Source: Serratia sp. DD3 (lineage in GTDB: Bacteria > Pseudomonadota > Gammaproteobacteria > Enterobacterales > Enterobacteriaceae). From it: a DNA stretch of 64,000 nucleotides. Positions within the stretch are counted from its first letter, which is position 1; each line of letters opens with the position of its first letter. Position numbers and translations under genes: made by a program. The notes below the pieces were generated by a model, which was not told where the DNA came from, made no database searches, and worked only from the letters and a program-made list of their open reading frames with translations. Shown here one piece after another: positions 1 to 10,994 of the stretch. The stretch covers positions 12,907 through 76,906 of the forward strand of contig NZ_AYKS02000058.1 of the NCBI RefSeq assembly GCF_000496755.2. Reading direction: 5' to 3'.

Positions 1-1
1 T

Positions 2-646
2 ATCCCCAGCATGAAAGTATTCAATGATTCGATAGCCGAATTTGCCTCAAAATCAGACGTAATCTTTGTGGACCATTCGGTTGATTTCAATATCGCGGTG
101 GGTTCTGATCATGTTGATGCGACTCACCCGAATGCAAACGGGGATGCTAAATACGCCTATAACTGGTTTAAGGCAATGGTGAAGCATGGAATTTGCGATA
201 ATAGTCCAGTGCTTTCGAATGTTGCCAAGGACAAACCAGTATCCGCCAACGCTACTCGATTTGGTTATGGTAATCCTTTCCTAGCTGTCAATGACATCGT
301 CAATGCTACCGGATGGCAGCGCCATGCCTCAAATAGCTCTGATGAGACACTTGAGATAGATTTGCAAGGTAACTACAGTTTGAAGTATTTTGAATTGTAT
401 CAACACAACTTGGCTGTCTATAACACCAAAACATATCGCATAGATATAAGTAACGACCGTCATAATTGGGAAACAATTGTGACCGAAGATGATAGTCCTG
501 TTGGGCGAAACACTCATAAGATTGATCCTATTGAGGCTCGATATGTCCGTTTGGTCTTGCTTCCTCCTTTTGGCGCGGGAATAATCTCTGTCAGAGAGTT
601 CCGTGTGATGGGTACCCCAATAGCCATAGGTGAGGAAACTCAATGA
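2..646 (+). CDS. SGNH/GDSL hydrolase with C-terminal discoidin domain (5' end outside window)
   Basis: The reading frame is open to the window edge, so the N-terminus and the catalytic serine block are missing. What remains starts in the last part of an SGNH hydrolase: the block V motif DATHPNANGDAK carries the catalytic Asp/His pair (D-x-x-H). From about residue 90 onwards the pattern fits an F5/8 type C (discoidin-like) carbohydrate-binding domain, with DLQGNYSLKYFEL and ARYVRLVLLPP strands. Such enzymes deacetylate or de-esterify glycans and are exported. The gene lies directly upstream of, and in the same direction as, the type II secretion operon, so it may be a substrate of that system (inference). 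The 135 bp to gspC contain no other gene. Confidence 0.7.
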   Translation: MPSMKVFNDSIAEFASKSDVIFVDHSVDFNIAVGSDHVDATHPNANGDAKYAYNWFKAMVKHGICDNSPVLSNVAKDKPVSANATRFGYGNPFLAVNDIVNATGWQRHASNSSDETLEIDLQGNYSLKYFELYQHNLAVYNTKTYRIDISNDRHNWETIVTEDDSPVGRNTHKIDPIEARYVRLVLLPPFGAGIISVREFRVMGTPIAIGEETQ

Positions 647-781
647 AGACCTTAGCGTTGAGGTTGAGATAGCTAACAAACTCAGTTATGTATTCAAGAT
701 GCTACCTACACCCAAGCAGATTGGATACATGACGAGTATAGACCAGTGGCAGCTATCAGGAGGCCAGCTAAGGAAAGCGTA

Positions 782-1639
782 ATGCGATTTTCGGTGATGT
801 TGTTAGCAATAAAAGAATCTACATTCAGGCTGTTAACACCACGTTGGGTGATGTGTGTCGTCTCTCTGCTGATTTGTAACCAGCTCGCCTTGTTGACCTG
901 GCAATGGTGGCTATCGCCCGAAATATCCCATGTGCAACTATCCAAAGCGCCGTTGACGCCTGCCAAAACTAACGCGAGTACTCCGTCAGACAGTACTCGC
1001 TTTACCCTGTTTGGGACTTCGCCCTCCGTCTCTTCAAGCACGGTGACTTCGGCATCTAGCGATACGCTACTCAACGCACCACCTTCTTCTTTAAAAATCA
1101 ACCTGACCGGTATTGTTGCCAGCGCCAATGCAGAACGCTCCATCGCGATTATCGCCAAAGATAACAAGCAATTCAGCCTTGGCATGGGGGATCAGGTACC
1201 CGGTTATGATGCCCGAATTGCCTCTATTTTTGCCGATCGGGTGGTGATCTCTTATCAGGGGCGTTATGAGTCTTTGTTGCTATTTAGTGAACAACCCGTA
1301 GCGGTTAAAAAAAATGAACAATCCCCCTCAGCGTCCCAGCTCAAGGCGCAACTGCTCAAGCAACCACAAAACATTCTTGATTACCTGACTATCTCGCCGG
1401 TGATGGTGGATAACAAGCTCACTGGCTACCGCCTGAGCCCCGGTAAACAAGGGGAATTATTTCGCAAGGTCGGGCTGCAGGACAACGATCTTGCCGTCGC
1501 ATTAAATGGGCTGGATTTGCGCGATGCCCAGCAAGCTCAACAGGCACTGAAACAGCTTTCAGAACTGAGTGAACTGAACCTTACCGTTGAACGGGGTGGT
1601 CAGTTACAGGATATCTATATTTCTCTTGGAGATAACTAA
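782..1639 (+). CDS. gspC: type II secretion system inner-membrane clamp protein GspC
   Basis: GspC couples the inner-membrane platform to the secretin GspD. A short cytoplasmic tail is followed by one membrane segment (VMCVVSLLICNQLALLTW), a Ser/Thr/Pro-rich periplasmic linker, the homology region (INLTGIVASANAERSIAII) and a C-terminal PDZ-like domain with YRLSPGKQGELFRKVGLQ, which in this family contributes to substrate choice. The start was placed at ATG 782 because AAGGAA at 770-775 sits 6 nt upstream; an in-frame GTG at 746 would add 12 residues with no ribosome site. It is the first gene of the operon, and gspD begins at the next base after its stop. Confidence 0.93.
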   Translation: MRFSVMLLAIKESTFRLLTPRWVMCVVSLLICNQLALLTWQWWLSPEISHVQLSKAPLTPAKTNASTPSDSTRFTLFGTSPSVSSSTVTSASSDTLLNAPPSSLKINLTGIVASANAERSIAIIAKDNKQFSLGMGDQVPGYDARIASIFADRVVISYQGRYESLLLFSEQPVAVKKNEQSPSASQLKAQLLKQPQNILDYLTISPVMVDNKLTGYRLSPGKQGELFRKVGLQDNDLAVALNGLDLRDAQQAQQALKQLSELSELNLTVERGGQLQDIYISLGDN

Positions 1640-3622
1640 TTGTTGAATGCAAAAATAATCAGTCGCTTACGCATCGTGGTGCTGGTTGCGCTGTTGTTGG
1701 GCGTCAGACAGGGCTGGAGTGCTGAGTTTTCAGCCAGCTTCAAGGGAACCGATATCCAGGAGTTTATTAACACCGTCAGCAAGAATCTGAATAAAACGGT
1801 GATTATCGATCCTGCGGTGCGTGGCACGATCACCGTTCGCAGTTACGATATGCTCAATGAGCAGCAATATTATCAGTTTTTCCTCAGTGTATTAGATGTT
1901 TACGGGTTTGCCGTAGTGGATATGAATAACGGCGTACTCAAAGTGGTGCGTTCCAAAGATGCCAAAACAGCAGCCGTGCCGGTCGCCAGCGATGCCCAAC
2001 CCGGGGAAGGTGATGAAGTAGTGACGCGAGTGGTCCCCGTTCATAACGTGTCCGCTCGCGACCTGGCACCGTTACTGCGTCAATTGAATGACAATGCCGG
2101 GGCAGGCAGTGTGGTGCACTACGACCCCTCTAACGTGTTGTTGATGACCGGTCGGGCGGCAGTGATCAAACGTCTGATGGAGATTGTTGAGCGGGTTGAC
2201 AAGGTTGGCGACCGCAATGTGGTCACCGTCCCGCTGGAGTATGCGTCTGCCGCTGAGGTGGTCAAACAGGTCACCGAATTAACAAAAGATACCAGTAAAT
2301 CAGCCGCGCCGGGTTCAATGACGGCTACCCTGGTCGCGGATGAACGAACCAACGCAGTATTGGTGAGTGGGGAACCCAACTCCCGTCAGCGTATTATCGC
2401 CATGATCAAACAACTGGACCGCAAGCAGTCGGTACAGGGCAATACCAAAGTGATTTATCTCAAGTATGCCAAATCCACCGATTTAGTTGAGGTCTTAACT
2501 GGCGTCAGCGCGGGTATTCAAAACGACCAAAAGGGTGCCAAACCCACGGTCGCACTGCTAAAAGACGTCACCATTAAAGCCCACGAACAAACCAACTCAC
2601 TGATCGTCACCGCCGCGCCAGATGTGATGCGTGACCTGGAGAATGTGATCAACCAATTGGATATCCGCCGTCCGCAGGTACTGGTGGAAGCCATTATTGC
2701 CGAAGTGCAAGACGCTGACGGCTTGAATCTGGGGATCCAGTGGGCCAACAAAAATGCGGGCATGACGCAGTTCACCAATACCGGCCTACCGATCACCACC
2801 GCGATTGCGGGTGTCAATCAATACAACCAGGATGGCACGATTAATAATGCCTTTGCCAGTGCCATTAATAGCTTTAGCGGTATCGCTGCCGGTTTTTATC
2901 GGGGCAATTGGGCCATGTTGCTGACGGCCCTTTCCAGCACTAGCAAAAATGACATCTTAGCAACACCGAGTATTGTCACACTGGATAATATGGAAGCCAC
3001 GTTCAATGTGGGTCAGGAAGTCCCGGTGCTCTCCGGTTCACGCACCACGTCAGGGGATAATATTTTCAACACCGTGGAGCGTAAAACGGTCGGTATTAAG
3101 CTCAAGGTCAAGCCGCAAATCAATGAAGGGGACTCGGTGCTGATGGAAATTGAGCAGGAGGTTTCCAGTGTGGCAGATTCTGCCTCCAGCAGCAGTGCCG
3201 ATCTGGGGGCCACCTTTAATACCCGGACGGTGACTAATGCGGTGTTGGTGGGTAGTGGCGAAACCGTAGTGGTCGGCGGGTTGCTGGATAAATCAGTGCG
3301 CGAAAGCAACGACAAAGTGCCGTTACTGGGGGATATCCCGGTGCTGGGTTATCTGTTCCGCTCCACCAGCAAACAGGTCTCCAAGCGTAACCTGATGCTG
3401 TTTATCCGCCCAACCATCATCCGCGATCGTGATCAGTTTCGTGGTGCCTCAGCAGACAAATATCAGGCCTTTAACCAAGAGCAGGAACAACAGCGGGGCA
3501 AAGAGAGCACCAGCACCACGCTCACCAACGATGTCTTGAAGTTACCACCAGACCAAAATGGGGCCACGTTCAACCAGGTTAATGCGGCGATCCGCGCCTT
3601 CTATCCACAGGGGGGACGATGA
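1640..3622 (+). CDS. gspD: type II secretion outer-membrane secretin GspD
   Basis: GspD forms the multimeric outer-membrane channel of the secretion machine. The 660-residue protein has a signal peptide ending near GWSA, then the N0 domain ([20 protein letters not shown]), N1-N3 ring domains and a C-terminal secretin domain with the signature VPVLSG and [10 protein letters not shown] short S-domain-like tail follows, where a pilotin would bind in the family; no pilotin gene is seen in this window. The start is a TTG at 1640 (or the following TTG at 1643) with GGAG at 1628-1631. The stop overlaps the gspE start in an ATGA arrangement, indicating translational coupling. Confidence 0.95.
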   Translation: MLNAKIISRLRIVVLVALLLGVRQGWSAEFSASFKGTDIQEFINTVSKNLNKTVIIDPAVRGTITVRSYDMLNEQQYYQFFLSVLDVYGFAVVDMNNGVLKVVRSKDAKTAAVPVASDAQPGEGDEVVTRVVPVHNVSARDLAPLLRQLNDNAGAGSVVHYDPSNVLLMTGRAAVIKRLMEIVERVDKVGDRNVVTVPLEYASAAEVVKQVTELTKDTSKSAAPGSMTATLVADERTNAVLVSGEPNSRQRIIAMIKQLDRKQSVQGNTKVIYLKYAKSTDLVEVLTGVSAGIQNDQKGAKPTVALLKDVTIKAHEQTNSLIVTAAPDVMRDLENVINQLDIRRPQVLVEAIIAEVQDADGLNLGIQWANKNAGMTQFTNTGLPITTAIAGVNQYNQDGTINNAFASAINSFSGIAAGFYRGNWAMLLTALSSTSKNDILATPSIVTLDNMEATFNVGQEVPVLSGSRTTSGDNIFNTVERKTVGIKLKVKPQINEGDSVLMEIEQEVSSVADSASSSSADLGATFNTRTVTNAVLVGSGETVVVGGLLDKSVRESNDKVPLLGDIPVLGYLFRSTSKQVSKRNLMLFIRPTIIRDRDQFRGASADKYQAFNQEQEQQRGKESTSTTLTNDVLKLPPDQNGATFNQVNAAIRAFYPQGGR

Positions 3623-5124
3623 GCACACTGCTGGAGGGCGTCAATGAGTTACGCCCGCAGTTGCCTTTTGCCTACGCGCGCGCTCAGCGTATTTTATTGC
3701 TGCAGGATGACACCGGGTGCCGAGTGCTGCGCGTGGCAGAGACGGCAGCCAGTGCCTTGCTTGAAGCGCGTAGAGTTGCCGGGTGTGACCTGAATATCAG
3801 TACTGTGTCGAGTGAGGAATTTGAGCAGCAGTTGGTACTGAGCTACCAGCGTGACTCAAAAGAAGCCCGGCGTTTAATGACCGATATCGGCAATGAAATG
3901 GATTTTTATACTTTGGCGGAAGAGTTGCCTGATAGCGATGATTTGCTGGATGCCGATGATGATGCCCCCATTATCCGCCTGATCAATGCCATGTTAACCG
4001 AGGCGATTAAAGATAAAGCGTCGGATATCCACATCGAAACCTATGAACGCCATTTACAGATTCGCTTTCGGGTCGATGGCGTGTTACGCGAAATCCTGCG
4101 GCCACAGCGGCGGTTGGCGTCTTTGCTGATCTCGCGTATCAAAGTCATGGCCCGGCTGGATATCGCTGAAAAACGCATACCGCAGGATGGACGCATGGCG
4201 CTACGCATCGGTGGGCGAGCCATTGATGTGCGGGTTTCCACCTTACCTTCCAATTATGGCGAGCGGATTGTTCTGCGTTTACTGGATAAAAACAGTGTCA
4301 GCCTGGATCTGGCCACGCTGGGCATGTCATCACAGAATCAGCAACAGATCGATGAGCTGATCAGGCGGCCACATGGCATTATCCTGGTCACCGGCCCCAC
4401 GGGCTCCGGTAAGAGCACCACGCTTTATGCGGCCTTGAGTCGGCTCAATGCCAGTGAACGCAATATCATGACCGTCGAAGACCCCATCGAATATGAACTT
4501 GATGGCATTGGTCAGACTCAGGTCAACCCCAAGGTGGATATGACCTTTGCCCGTGGCTTGCGCGCTATTTTGCGTCAAGACCCCGACGTGGTACTGGTGG
4601 GTGAGATCCGTGACAGCGAAACTGCCCAGATTGCGGTTCAAGCCTCATTAACCGGGCACCTGGTGCTATCAACACTGCATACCAACAGCGCACTGGGAGC
4701 GTTATCGCGCTTACAGGATATGGGGATAGAGCCTTTCCTGCTATCCACCTCCTTGCTGGCGGTATTAGCACAACGGCTGGTCCGCACCCTCTGCCCTGAT
4801 TGTCGTCAACAATATCAAGCCGATAGCGCATTAGCTGAACAGCTGGGCATTCCCACCGGAACCCCACTCTGGCAGCCGCAGGGCTGTCCACAATGTAGCT
4901 TTACCGGTTACCGTGGACGTACTGGTATCCATGAACTGCTACTGGTTGACGAGCGAGTACGGGCAGCGATTCACCGGGGAGAGAGTGAATTCGCTATTGC
5001 CCGTCAACTGCGCAATGAATACACCACATTACGCCTGGGTGGGCTGGAAAAGGTCTTGGCGGGTGAAACCAGTTGGGAAGAGGTGGTGCGCGTGACGGAA
5101 AACCAGTCTCTGGAAGAGGAATAA
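3619..5124 (+). CDS. gspE: type II secretion ATPase GspE
   Basis: Cytoplasmic hexameric ATPase that powers pseudopilus assembly. The 501-residue protein has the N1E/N2E region, then Walker [10 protein letters not shown] near residues 259-267, the Asp box (MTVEDPIEY), Walker B ([15 protein letters not shown]) and His box ([12 protein letters not shown]). A tetracysteine zinc site is formed by CPDC near residue 391 and CPQC near residue 424, as in typical GspE. Length and motif order are normal. It overlaps gspD by 4 nt and is followed one base later by gspF. Confidence 0.96.
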   Translation: MSTLLEGVNELRPQLPFAYARAQRILLLQDDTGCRVLRVAETAASALLEARRVAGCDLNISTVSSEEFEQQLVLSYQRDSKEARRLMTDIGNEMDFYTLAEELPDSDDLLDADDDAPIIRLINAMLTEAIKDKASDIHIETYERHLQIRFRVDGVLREILRPQRRLASLLISRIKVMARLDIAEKRIPQDGRMALRIGGRAIDVRVSTLPSNYGERIVLRLLDKNSVSLDLATLGMSSQNQQQIDELIRRPHGIILVTGPTGSGKSTTLYAALSRLNASERNIMTVEDPIEYELDGIGQTQVNPKVDMTFARGLRAILRQDPDVVLVGEIRDSETAQIAVQASLTGHLVLSTLHTNSALGALSRLQDMGIEPFLLSTSLLAVLAQRLVRTLCPDCRQQYQADSALAEQLGIPTGTPLWQPQGCPQCSFTGYRGRTGIHELLLVDERVRAAIHRGESEFAIARQLRNEYTTLRLGGLEKVLAGETSWEEVVRVTENQSLEEE

Positions 5125-5125
5125 C

Positions 5126-6349
5126 ATGGCGCTATTCCATTATCAGGCATTAGACGACCACGGGAAAAAACGGCGGGGGCTGCAAGAAGCCGATTCGGCC
5201 CGACATGCCCGCCAGTTATTGCGTGAGCAAGGGCTGGTGCCTGTCAGCCTGGAAGAAACGCAGGACGAACGCCAGCAAGCCCAAGGGGGTCAGCGGCGCA
5301 CTTGGCGGCGAGGGGTCAGTAGCGCCGACTTGGCGTTGTTGACTCGTCAGTTGGCGACCTTGGTCGCGGCCTCCTTGCCATTAGAAGAAGCCCTGGATGC
5401 GGTGGCAAAACAGAGTGAAAAACCTCGCCAACGTAGCTTGATGGCGGCGGTGCGCACCAAAATCCTCGAGGGCTTCTCCTTGGCGGAAGCCATGGGCTGT
5501 TATCCAACCAGTTTTGAGCGCTTGTATTGTGCGATGGTGGCAGCGGGTGAGGCCTCCGGCCATCTGGACCTGGTGCTGAACCGGCTGGCAGATTACACCG
5601 AACAGCGCCAACAGATGCGCGCTCGTATTATGCAAGCGATGATTTACCCCTGCGTGCTGACGCTGGTGGCCGTAAGTGTGATCGCCATTCTGCTTTCTGC
5701 GGTAGTGCCCAAAGTGGTGGAACAGTTTATTCATATGAAACAGGCGTTACCACTCTCCACCCGTTTATTAATGGGGACCAGTGATGCGGTTCGAACTTTT
5801 GGCCCTTGGGTGTTGCTGCTGTTACTCCTGGGGATATTGCTGATGAGAATAGGGCTACGCAATGAAGGGCGGCGCACCGCTTTTCATCATCAGCTACTAC
5901 GCCTGCCAGTGCTTGGCCGTATCATGCGCGGCCTCAATACCGCACGCTATGCCAGAACGCTAAGTATCCTCAATGCCAGCTCTGTGCCCTTGTTACAGGC
6001 AATGCGCATCAGCGGTGAAGTGCTGACCAATGAATATGCCCGCCACCAGTTGTCATTAGCGACTGAGTCGGTACGTGAAGGGGTGAGCCTGCATCGGGCC
6101 TTGGAAATGACCGGGTTGTTTCCCCCGATGATGCGCCACATGATCGCCAGTGGTGAACGCAGTGGTGAGCTGGATAGCATGCTGGAACGTGCAGCAGATA
6201 ATCAGGACCGGGAGTTCGCCGCCCAAATGCAGTTAGCCTTGGGGTTGTTTGAACCTTTGCTGGTGGTGAGTATGGCGGGAGTGGTGTTGTTTATCGTTTT
6301 GGCGATCCTGCAACCCATCCTGCAATTAAATAATTTGATGAGTATGTAA
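5126..6349 (+). CDS. gspF: type II secretion inner-membrane platform protein GspF
   Basis: Polytopic platform protein that links GspE, GspL and the growing pseudopilus. The 407-residue sequence has two repeated cytoplasmic GspF domains: the first ([20 protein letters not shown]) is followed by a membrane segment ([20 protein letters not shown]) and a second one around [12 protein letters not shown]. The second domain ([19 protein letters not shown]) precedes the last membrane helix near the C-terminus ([18 protein letters not shown]). It starts one base after the gspE stop. A 28-bp gap with AACGGAG before gspG is the largest between gspC and gspM. Confidence 0.95.
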   Translation: MALFHYQALDDHGKKRRGLQEADSARHARQLLREQGLVPVSLEETQDERQQAQGGQRRTWRRGVSSADLALLTRQLATLVAASLPLEEALDAVAKQSEKPRQRSLMAAVRTKILEGFSLAEAMGCYPTSFERLYCAMVAAGEASGHLDLVLNRLADYTEQRQQMRARIMQAMIYPCVLTLVAVSVIAILLSAVVPKVVEQFIHMKQALPLSTRLLMGTSDAVRTFGPWVLLLLLLGILLMRIGLRNEGRRTAFHHQLLRLPVLGRIMRGLNTARYARTLSILNASSVPLLQAMRISGEVLTNEYARHQLSLATESVREGVSLHRALEMTGLFPPMMRHMIASGERSGELDSMLERAADNQDREFAAQMQLALGLFEPLLVVSMAGVVLFIVLAILQPILQLNNLMSM

Positions 6350-6377
6350 ATTCAATCGACAAATAACGGAGATAGCG

Positions 6378-6806
6378 ATGCGGCAACAGCGTCAGAGAGG
6401 CTTTACCCTGTTGGAAATCATGGTGGTGATTGTGATCATTGGCATCCTGGCAAGCCTGGTGGTGCCTAATCTAATGGGGAATAAAGAGAAGGCAGATCAG
6501 CAGAAAACAGTCAGCGACATTATGGCGTTAGAGAGTGCGCTGGATATGTACAAGCTGGATAACAGCCGCTACCCCAGCACTGAGCAAGGGTTGCAAGCAC
6601 TGGTCACTAAACCTTCAGCCCAACCCGAACCACGCAGCTATCCGCAAGGGGGCTATATTCGCCGCTTGCCACAGGATCCGTGGGGGGCTGATTACCAGCT
6701 ACTGAGCCCTGGTCAGCACGGTCAGGTCGATATTTTCTCTTATGGCCCAGATGGTACGCCGGATACTGAGGATGACATCGGTAACTGGACTATCGGTAAG
6801 AAGTAA
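6378..6806 (+). CDS. gspG: major pseudopilin GspG
   Basis: Main subunit of the periplasmic pseudopilus. The type IV prepilin leader MRQQRQRG is cut before FTLLE, leaving Phe at +1 and the conserved Glu at +5, followed by the hydrophobic assembly helix. The globular domain contains the family signature YKLDNSRYPSTEQGLQAL and the calcium-site loop region (YGPDGTPDTEDDIGNW). The 142-residue length is standard. Processing would be by GspO at the end of this operon. The stop overlaps the gspH start by one base (TAATG). Confidence 0.97.
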   Translation: MRQQRQRGFTLLEIMVVIVIIGILASLVVPNLMGNKEKADQQKTVSDIMALESALDMYKLDNSRYPSTEQGLQALVTKPSAQPEPRSYPQGGYIRRLPQDPWGADYQLLSPGQHGQVDIFSYGPDGTPDTEDDIGNWTIGKK

Positions 6807-7357
6807 TGCGTCAGCGCGGCTTCACGTTGCTGGAAATGATGCTGGTGGTGCTGCTGATCGGCAGTGCCGCCGCATTGGTGGTGATGTCATTTCCAGCGAT
6901 GCAGCAGAATACCCCAGAGCTGCAATTGAAGCGCTTTCAAGCTCAGTTGGAATTTGCCATTGATGCCAGTGTGCAAAATGACCAACTGTTGGGGCTGCAG
7001 ATTCGGCCAGACGGCTGGCAATTCCTGATGCTACAGCGTCAGGCGACCGCCAAGAATGCGTCAGCACCGGGGTCAGATATCTGGCAGGGCTATCTTTGGC
7101 AGCCGTGGCAGCCGCGCCAGGCATCGTTGGGGGGGCAAGTTCCTGATGAGATGCCCCTCCAGTTACATTTCCCTAACCTGCAGACATGGCCACCAGCGGC
7201 GGAACTGGCGGTTGAACCGGATATTCTGCTGTTGCCCGGTGGGGAAGTAACCCCGTTTGAGCTGGTTTTCAGCGAGGCGGGGAGTACCCCGTTGGTCTGG
7301 TTGCGAGTCGACGAAACCGGGGCAATCAGCTCATCAGCTAACGAAGGTGCGCCATGA
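6806..7357 (+). CDS. gspH: minor pseudopilin GspH
   Basis: Minor pseudopilin thought to join the pseudopilus tip complex to the GspG shaft. The leader MRQRG is followed by FTLLEMMLVVLLIGSAAAL, with Glu at +5 after cleavage. The 183-residue body is variable, as in the family, and ends in a beta-rich segment (FELVFSEAGSTPLVWLRV). It overlaps gspG by one base and gspI by four. Confidence 0.93.
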   Translation: MRQRGFTLLEMMLVVLLIGSAAALVVMSFPAMQQNTPELQLKRFQAQLEFAIDASVQNDQLLGLQIRPDGWQFLMLQRQATAKNASAPGSDIWQGYLWQPWQPRQASLGGQVPDEMPLQLHFPNLQTWPPAAELAVEPDILLLPGGEVTPFELVFSEAGSTPLVWLRVDETGAISSSANEGAP

Positions 7358-7719
7358 ACAGGCAACGGGGGATGACATTGCTGGAAGTCCTGGTGGCCTT
7401 GGTGGTCTTCTCCCTGGCAGGGTTGGCGCTATTGCAAACCACAGCGCAACAGGCGAGCGGTATTGGCCGTATGCACGAGAAAATCATCGCCAGCTGGTTA
7501 GCCGATAACCAGCAGGTTCGGTTACGCCTTGATAAAACCTGGCCGGAAAAACGCTGGATTGGCACCACCGTGAATTATGCGGGCGAGATGTGGTATCTCC
7601 GCTGGCAAGGGGTGGATACTGAGCTCGGTCAATTACGCGCGCTGGATGTTGAGGTTCGGCACAATAAAGATGATGTCGCGCCAATAGTGTCTTTACGCAG
7701 TTATAGGATGCCGGAATGA
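7354..7719 (+). CDS. gspI: minor pseudopilin GspI
   Basis: Tip-complex pseudopilin that nucleates the I-J-K complex. The leader MNRQRG is cleaved before [19 protein letters not shown], with Met at +1 as is common for GspI and Glu at +5. Length is 121 residues, typical of the family. It overlaps both neighbours by 4 nt. Confidence 0.94.
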   Translation: MNRQRGMTLLEVLVALVVFSLAGLALLQTTAQQASGIGRMHEKIIASWLADNQQVRLRLDKTWPEKRWIGTTVNYAGEMWYLRWQGVDTELGQLRALDVEVRHNKDDVAPIVSLRSYRMPE

Positions 7720-8315
7720 ACCGTGGTCACGCACGGGGCTTCACACTGCTGGAAATGCTGCTGGCATTGGCGATTTTTGCTGCCTTGAGCATCAGTGCTT
7801 TTCAGGTGTTGCAGGGCGTGATGCGCAATGATCAAATCTCACAACGTAAAGCACAGCAGTTGGCTGACCTTCAGCGTGCCTTTGTGCAGTTGGATGGGGA
7901 TTTTGGTCAAATACTCCCACGCAGTGCCCGTGGTAGTAATCCGCTGTTCTCTGCTGCGCGCTATCTCATGCAAAGTGATGACTGGGGCGTCTCTTTCATC
8001 CGCAATGGCTGGCAAAACCCGATGGGAGTATTGCCCCGTTCTGAGTTACAACAGGTGGGATATCGCTTGCGTAATCAGCAGTTAGAGCGCTTGAGTTATG
8101 CCCATACCGACCCCATTGTCGGGCAGCCCCCTACCGTCAAGGTGTTGCTGAACAATGTCAGTGCCTTTCGGTTACGCTTTTTTGCCAATGGGGCATGGCA
8201 GGATAGCTGGAACAACGCTGCAAGTTTGCCGCAAGGCGTTGAAGTCACCCTGACGGTAACAGGAGTGGGGGAATTAACCCGCCTGTTTTTGGTCACCAAC
8301 GGGGGGCAAAAGTGA
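7716..8315 (+). CDS. gspJ: minor pseudopilin GspJ
   Basis: Second member of the pseudopilus tip complex. The leader MNRGHARG precedes [20 protein letters not shown], with Glu at +5. The 199-residue protein has the family core [18 protein letters not shown] and a C-terminal beta domain ending [10 protein letters not shown]. The ATGA overlap with gspI and the GTGA overlap with gspK suggest translational coupling. Confidence 0.94.
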   Translation: MNRGHARGFTLLEMLLALAIFAALSISAFQVLQGVMRNDQISQRKAQQLADLQRAFVQLDGDFGQILPRSARGSNPLFSAARYLMQSDDWGVSFIRNGWQNPMGVLPRSELQQVGYRLRNQQLERLSYAHTDPIVGQPPTVKVLLNNVSAFRLRFFANGAWQDSWNNAASLPQGVEVTLTVTGVGELTRLFLVTNGGQK

Positions 8316-9298
8316 AGCAGCGGCAAAAAGGCGTGGCACTGCTGGTGGTGCTGCTGATCCTGGCACTGATGGTCATTATTGCCACTACCATTGCCGAACG
8401 AAATGGACGCACCTATCTGCGCACCGTCACTCAGTTAGAGCGGCAACAGGCAAAATGGTATGGGCGTTCGGCAGAAGTCTTGGCGGTGAAAATCCTACAA
8501 CGCGATGCCTTGGACTCCCCAGGTAAAACACATTTGGCGCAAAACTGGGCGCAAGAAACGCGTCGTTTCCCCGTTGAAGGTGGCGAAGTGTCTGGCAAGA
8601 TTACCGATAGTCAGGCTTGCTTTAATCTTAATGCCATCAATCAGGGGGCAAGCGACGAAGGGGGACAGCTTAAAGAACCTTACCCTGCGCAGGTTTTTCG
8701 ACAACTGTTAATCAACCTGGGGGAAGATTCGTTGCGTGCGGCACAAATAACCGGGGCATTGCGTGATTGGATAGACAGCGACAGTGAGCCCAGTGCGGAG
8801 GGGGCCGAAGATGAAGTCTATATGGCGTTGGAGTCCCCTTATTTACCGGCTAATCAGCCGATGCAGGATATCAGCGAACTGCGGACAGTTTCTGGTGTTG
8901 ATACCCCACTTTATCAGCGCCTGCTACCTTATGTTTGCGTACTGCCAACCAAGACATTATTGGTTAACATCAATACCCTCAGTGAGTCTCAAAAGCCATT
9001 ATTGACGGCGTTATTTCTTAAGGAGTTGGATCCCACCATGGCGACCCAGTTATTACAACAACGCCCACGTGAAGGGTGGAATAGTACCAAAGTATTCTTG
9101 GCACAAGAGGCCCTTAAAGAGATGGATACTTCGGAGGTCAGCCCGGTGTTAGCGGTCGGGAGTGATTTTTTCGTTGCCAGTTTCGATGTACTGATGGGGG
9201 ATTCCCACTACAGCCAGCGCACCCTGTTGCATAAAGCCGGTAATAACTTCCAGGTGGTGCGGCGACAATATGGATTGAGCATGATGGTGGAGCCTTGA
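8312..9298 (+). CDS. gspK: minor pseudopilin GspK (tip subunit)
   Basis: Largest pseudopilin, placed at the tip of the pseudopilus. The leader MKQRQKG is followed by [15 protein letters not shown]; Glu +5 is replaced by a hydrophobic residue, which is usual for GspK and consistent with a terminal position. Helix-rich insert motifs [10 protein letters not shown] and [13 protein letters not shown] match the family. The start is GTG 8312, overlapping the gspJ stop. Length is 328 residues. Confidence 0.94.
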   Translation: MKQRQKGVALLVVLLILALMVIIATTIAERNGRTYLRTVTQLERQQAKWYGRSAEVLAVKILQRDALDSPGKTHLAQNWAQETRRFPVEGGEVSGKITDSQACFNLNAINQGASDEGGQLKEPYPAQVFRQLLINLGEDSLRAAQITGALRDWIDSDSEPSAEGAEDEVYMALESPYLPANQPMQDISELRTVSGVDTPLYQRLLPYVCVLPTKTLLVNINTLSESQKPLLTALFLKELDPTMATQLLQQRPREGWNSTKVFLAQEALKEMDTSEVSPVLAVGSDFFVASFDVLMGDSHYSQRTLLHKAGNNFQVVRRQYGLSMMVEP

Positions 9299-10509
9299 TG
9301 CATAACCAAAAGCCCGACACCCAGCCCCGGTTGATATTACGTTTACCCAGTGACGAAACGCAGCCATTGTGGTGGTATTTCCGTTCAGCAGAGCATCACC
9401 AACAAGGATATCTGTCCCCGGGAGAACAGGATGATAATCTGGCGAAGCTGCTCGCCACTTATCCTGCCAATGTTTTATTGCCTGCAAGCGAGTTTGTTTT
9501 CCACCGTGTTACGCTGCCACGCAATGTCCGCCGTCAGGGTCTGCAGGTATTGCCATTTATGTTGGAAGAACAACTGGCAACGGATGTTGAACAGCTGCAT
9601 TTTGCTATTTTGCATCAAAGTGGCGATGAGTGTGAGGTGGCGGTGGTTGAAAAACGCCATATGCAGCAGTGGATAAATCGCTGTCACCAGCAAGGCGTGC
9701 GGGTGCAGGTCATGATCCCTGATGTGCTGATGTTGCCCTTGGTGACTCACGGGTGGAGTGCAGTCAGCCTCAATGAACAATGGCTGTTTCGCCGGGAAAA
9801 ATATGCCGGGATGATGGTGGAATCTTCCTGGTTGCCTGAATTCCTCGCTGGCTGGGCACCCCTGATTATTGAAAGTTACTCCCCTCCCCCAACACCGAAA
9901 GTGGGCCCTGCCGAATGGCGCGAACACCCACCACGGCATTTACTGCAACTGGTGGCAGAGGGTGAGCCCTATCGTGGGGCTGATCTGCGTCAGGGTGAAT
10001 TTACTCGTTCCAGCCCTTGGCGTAGCCGATTACGCCCGTGGCGATGGGTGATGATCGCTTTCATCGGCTATTTAGTGCTGCTGTGCTTCGGTGCAGGATT
10101 ATCTCATTACCGGCTGTGGCAACAGGCGGAACATTGGCGGAAAGAAAGTGCGCGCTTCTACCAACAACTGTTCCCCTCTGAGAAAAACGTTGTTAACCCA
10201 CGAGCGCAAATGCAGCAGCACTTGCAACAATTACAACCCGCCCAACAGGCAGGAATCAGCGTACAGATGCGCCAATTGCAACAACTGGTGACAGAGAATT
10301 CGGCTATCCGCTTTCAGGCGATCTCTTATGATGCCAACCGCAAAGAGCTAAAAGTCGAGGTACATGCAACCTCTTTTCAGGCATTAGAACAGTTCCAGAC
10401 TCGTGCCGGGGAGTTCTACCGGGTGAAACCGGGTGAAATCAAGCATAACCCGGGTGGTGTAGAGAGCCGGCTGACTCTGGGGATCAACAATTCTGGGGAT
10501 CAACCATGA
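9298..10509 (+). CDS. gspL: type II secretion protein GspL
   Basis: Bitopic inner-membrane protein that recruits GspE. An actin-like cytoplasmic domain (about residues 1-235; core FPFMLEEQLATDVEQLHFA-like segment) is followed by one membrane helix (WVMIAFIGYLVLLCFGAGL) and a periplasmic ferredoxin-like domain. ATG 9298 was preferred; the preceding TTG at 9295 would add one residue. The start overlaps the gspK stop by one base (TGATG). Length is 403 residues. Confidence 0.93.
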   Translation: MHNQKPDTQPRLILRLPSDETQPLWWYFRSAEHHQQGYLSPGEQDDNLAKLLATYPANVLLPASEFVFHRVTLPRNVRRQGLQVLPFMLEEQLATDVEQLHFAILHQSGDECEVAVVEKRHMQQWINRCHQQGVRVQVMIPDVLMLPLVTHGWSAVSLNEQWLFRREKYAGMMVESSWLPEFLAGWAPLIIESYSPPPTPKVGPAEWREHPPRHLLQLVAEGEPYRGADLRQGEFTRSSPWRSRLRPWRWVMIAFIGYLVLLCFGAGLSHYRLWQQAEHWRKESARFYQQLFPSEKNVVNPRAQMQQHLQQLQPAQQAGISVQMRQLQQLVTENSAIRFQAISYDANRKELKVEVHATSFQALEQFQTRAGEFYRVKPGEIKHNPGGVESRLTLGINNSGDQP

Positions 10510-10994
10510 ATGAACTCAAACGCCGCTGGCAACAACTCAACCCACGGGAACGTGGGTTGCTGTTGGGATGTGGCCTATTGCTGCTGGTCAGTCTGTGCTA
10601 TTACGCCCTATGGCTACCTTGGCAACAACAGGCTGAGAAATGGCAGCGTACTATCACACGTGAAAAGAGCACGGTGGAGTGGATGCAACAACAGGCCCCC
10701 CGCTTACGCCAACCACAAACCCGGACAGCCCCGGACGAGTCCCTCAGTTTACCAGCGGCAGTCGCTCAGAGCGCGGCAGCCCAGAATATCAATATTAGCC
10801 GCCTGCAACCCCAGGGAACCGGCTTGGCAGTGACGTTAGAGCCGAGTGATTTTCACCAATTGATGCTTTGGTTCAGCCAATTGGAACAACAATATCGCGT
10901 TCAGATTGTCGCGCTTGATGTGACGGCGATCGCCAATAAACCCGGATGGGTAACGGTCAACAAACTGATGCTGGATCGCAACAATGGGCAATAA
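10506..10994 (+). CDS. gspM: type II secretion protein GspM
   Basis: Inner-membrane partner that stabilises GspL. A short N-terminal cytoplasmic stretch containing the family signature NPRERGLLLG is followed by a membrane helix (LLLVSLCYYALWLPW) and a periplasmic ferredoxin-like fold. The 162-residue length is normal. It overlaps gspL by 4 nt and gspN by 11 nt. Confidence 0.92.
   Translation: MNELKRRWQQLNPRERGLLLGCGLLLLVSLCYYALWLPWQQQAEKWQRTITREKSTVEWMQQQAPRLRQPQTRTAPDESLSLPAAVAQSAAAQNINISRLQPQGTGLAVTLEPSDFHQLMLWFSQLEQQYRVQIVALDVTAIANKPGWVTVNKLMLDRNNGQ

Noticed and set aside
746..781. GTG 746 as gspC start
   Set aside because: No ribosome site before it; ATG 782 has AAGGAA at proper spacing.
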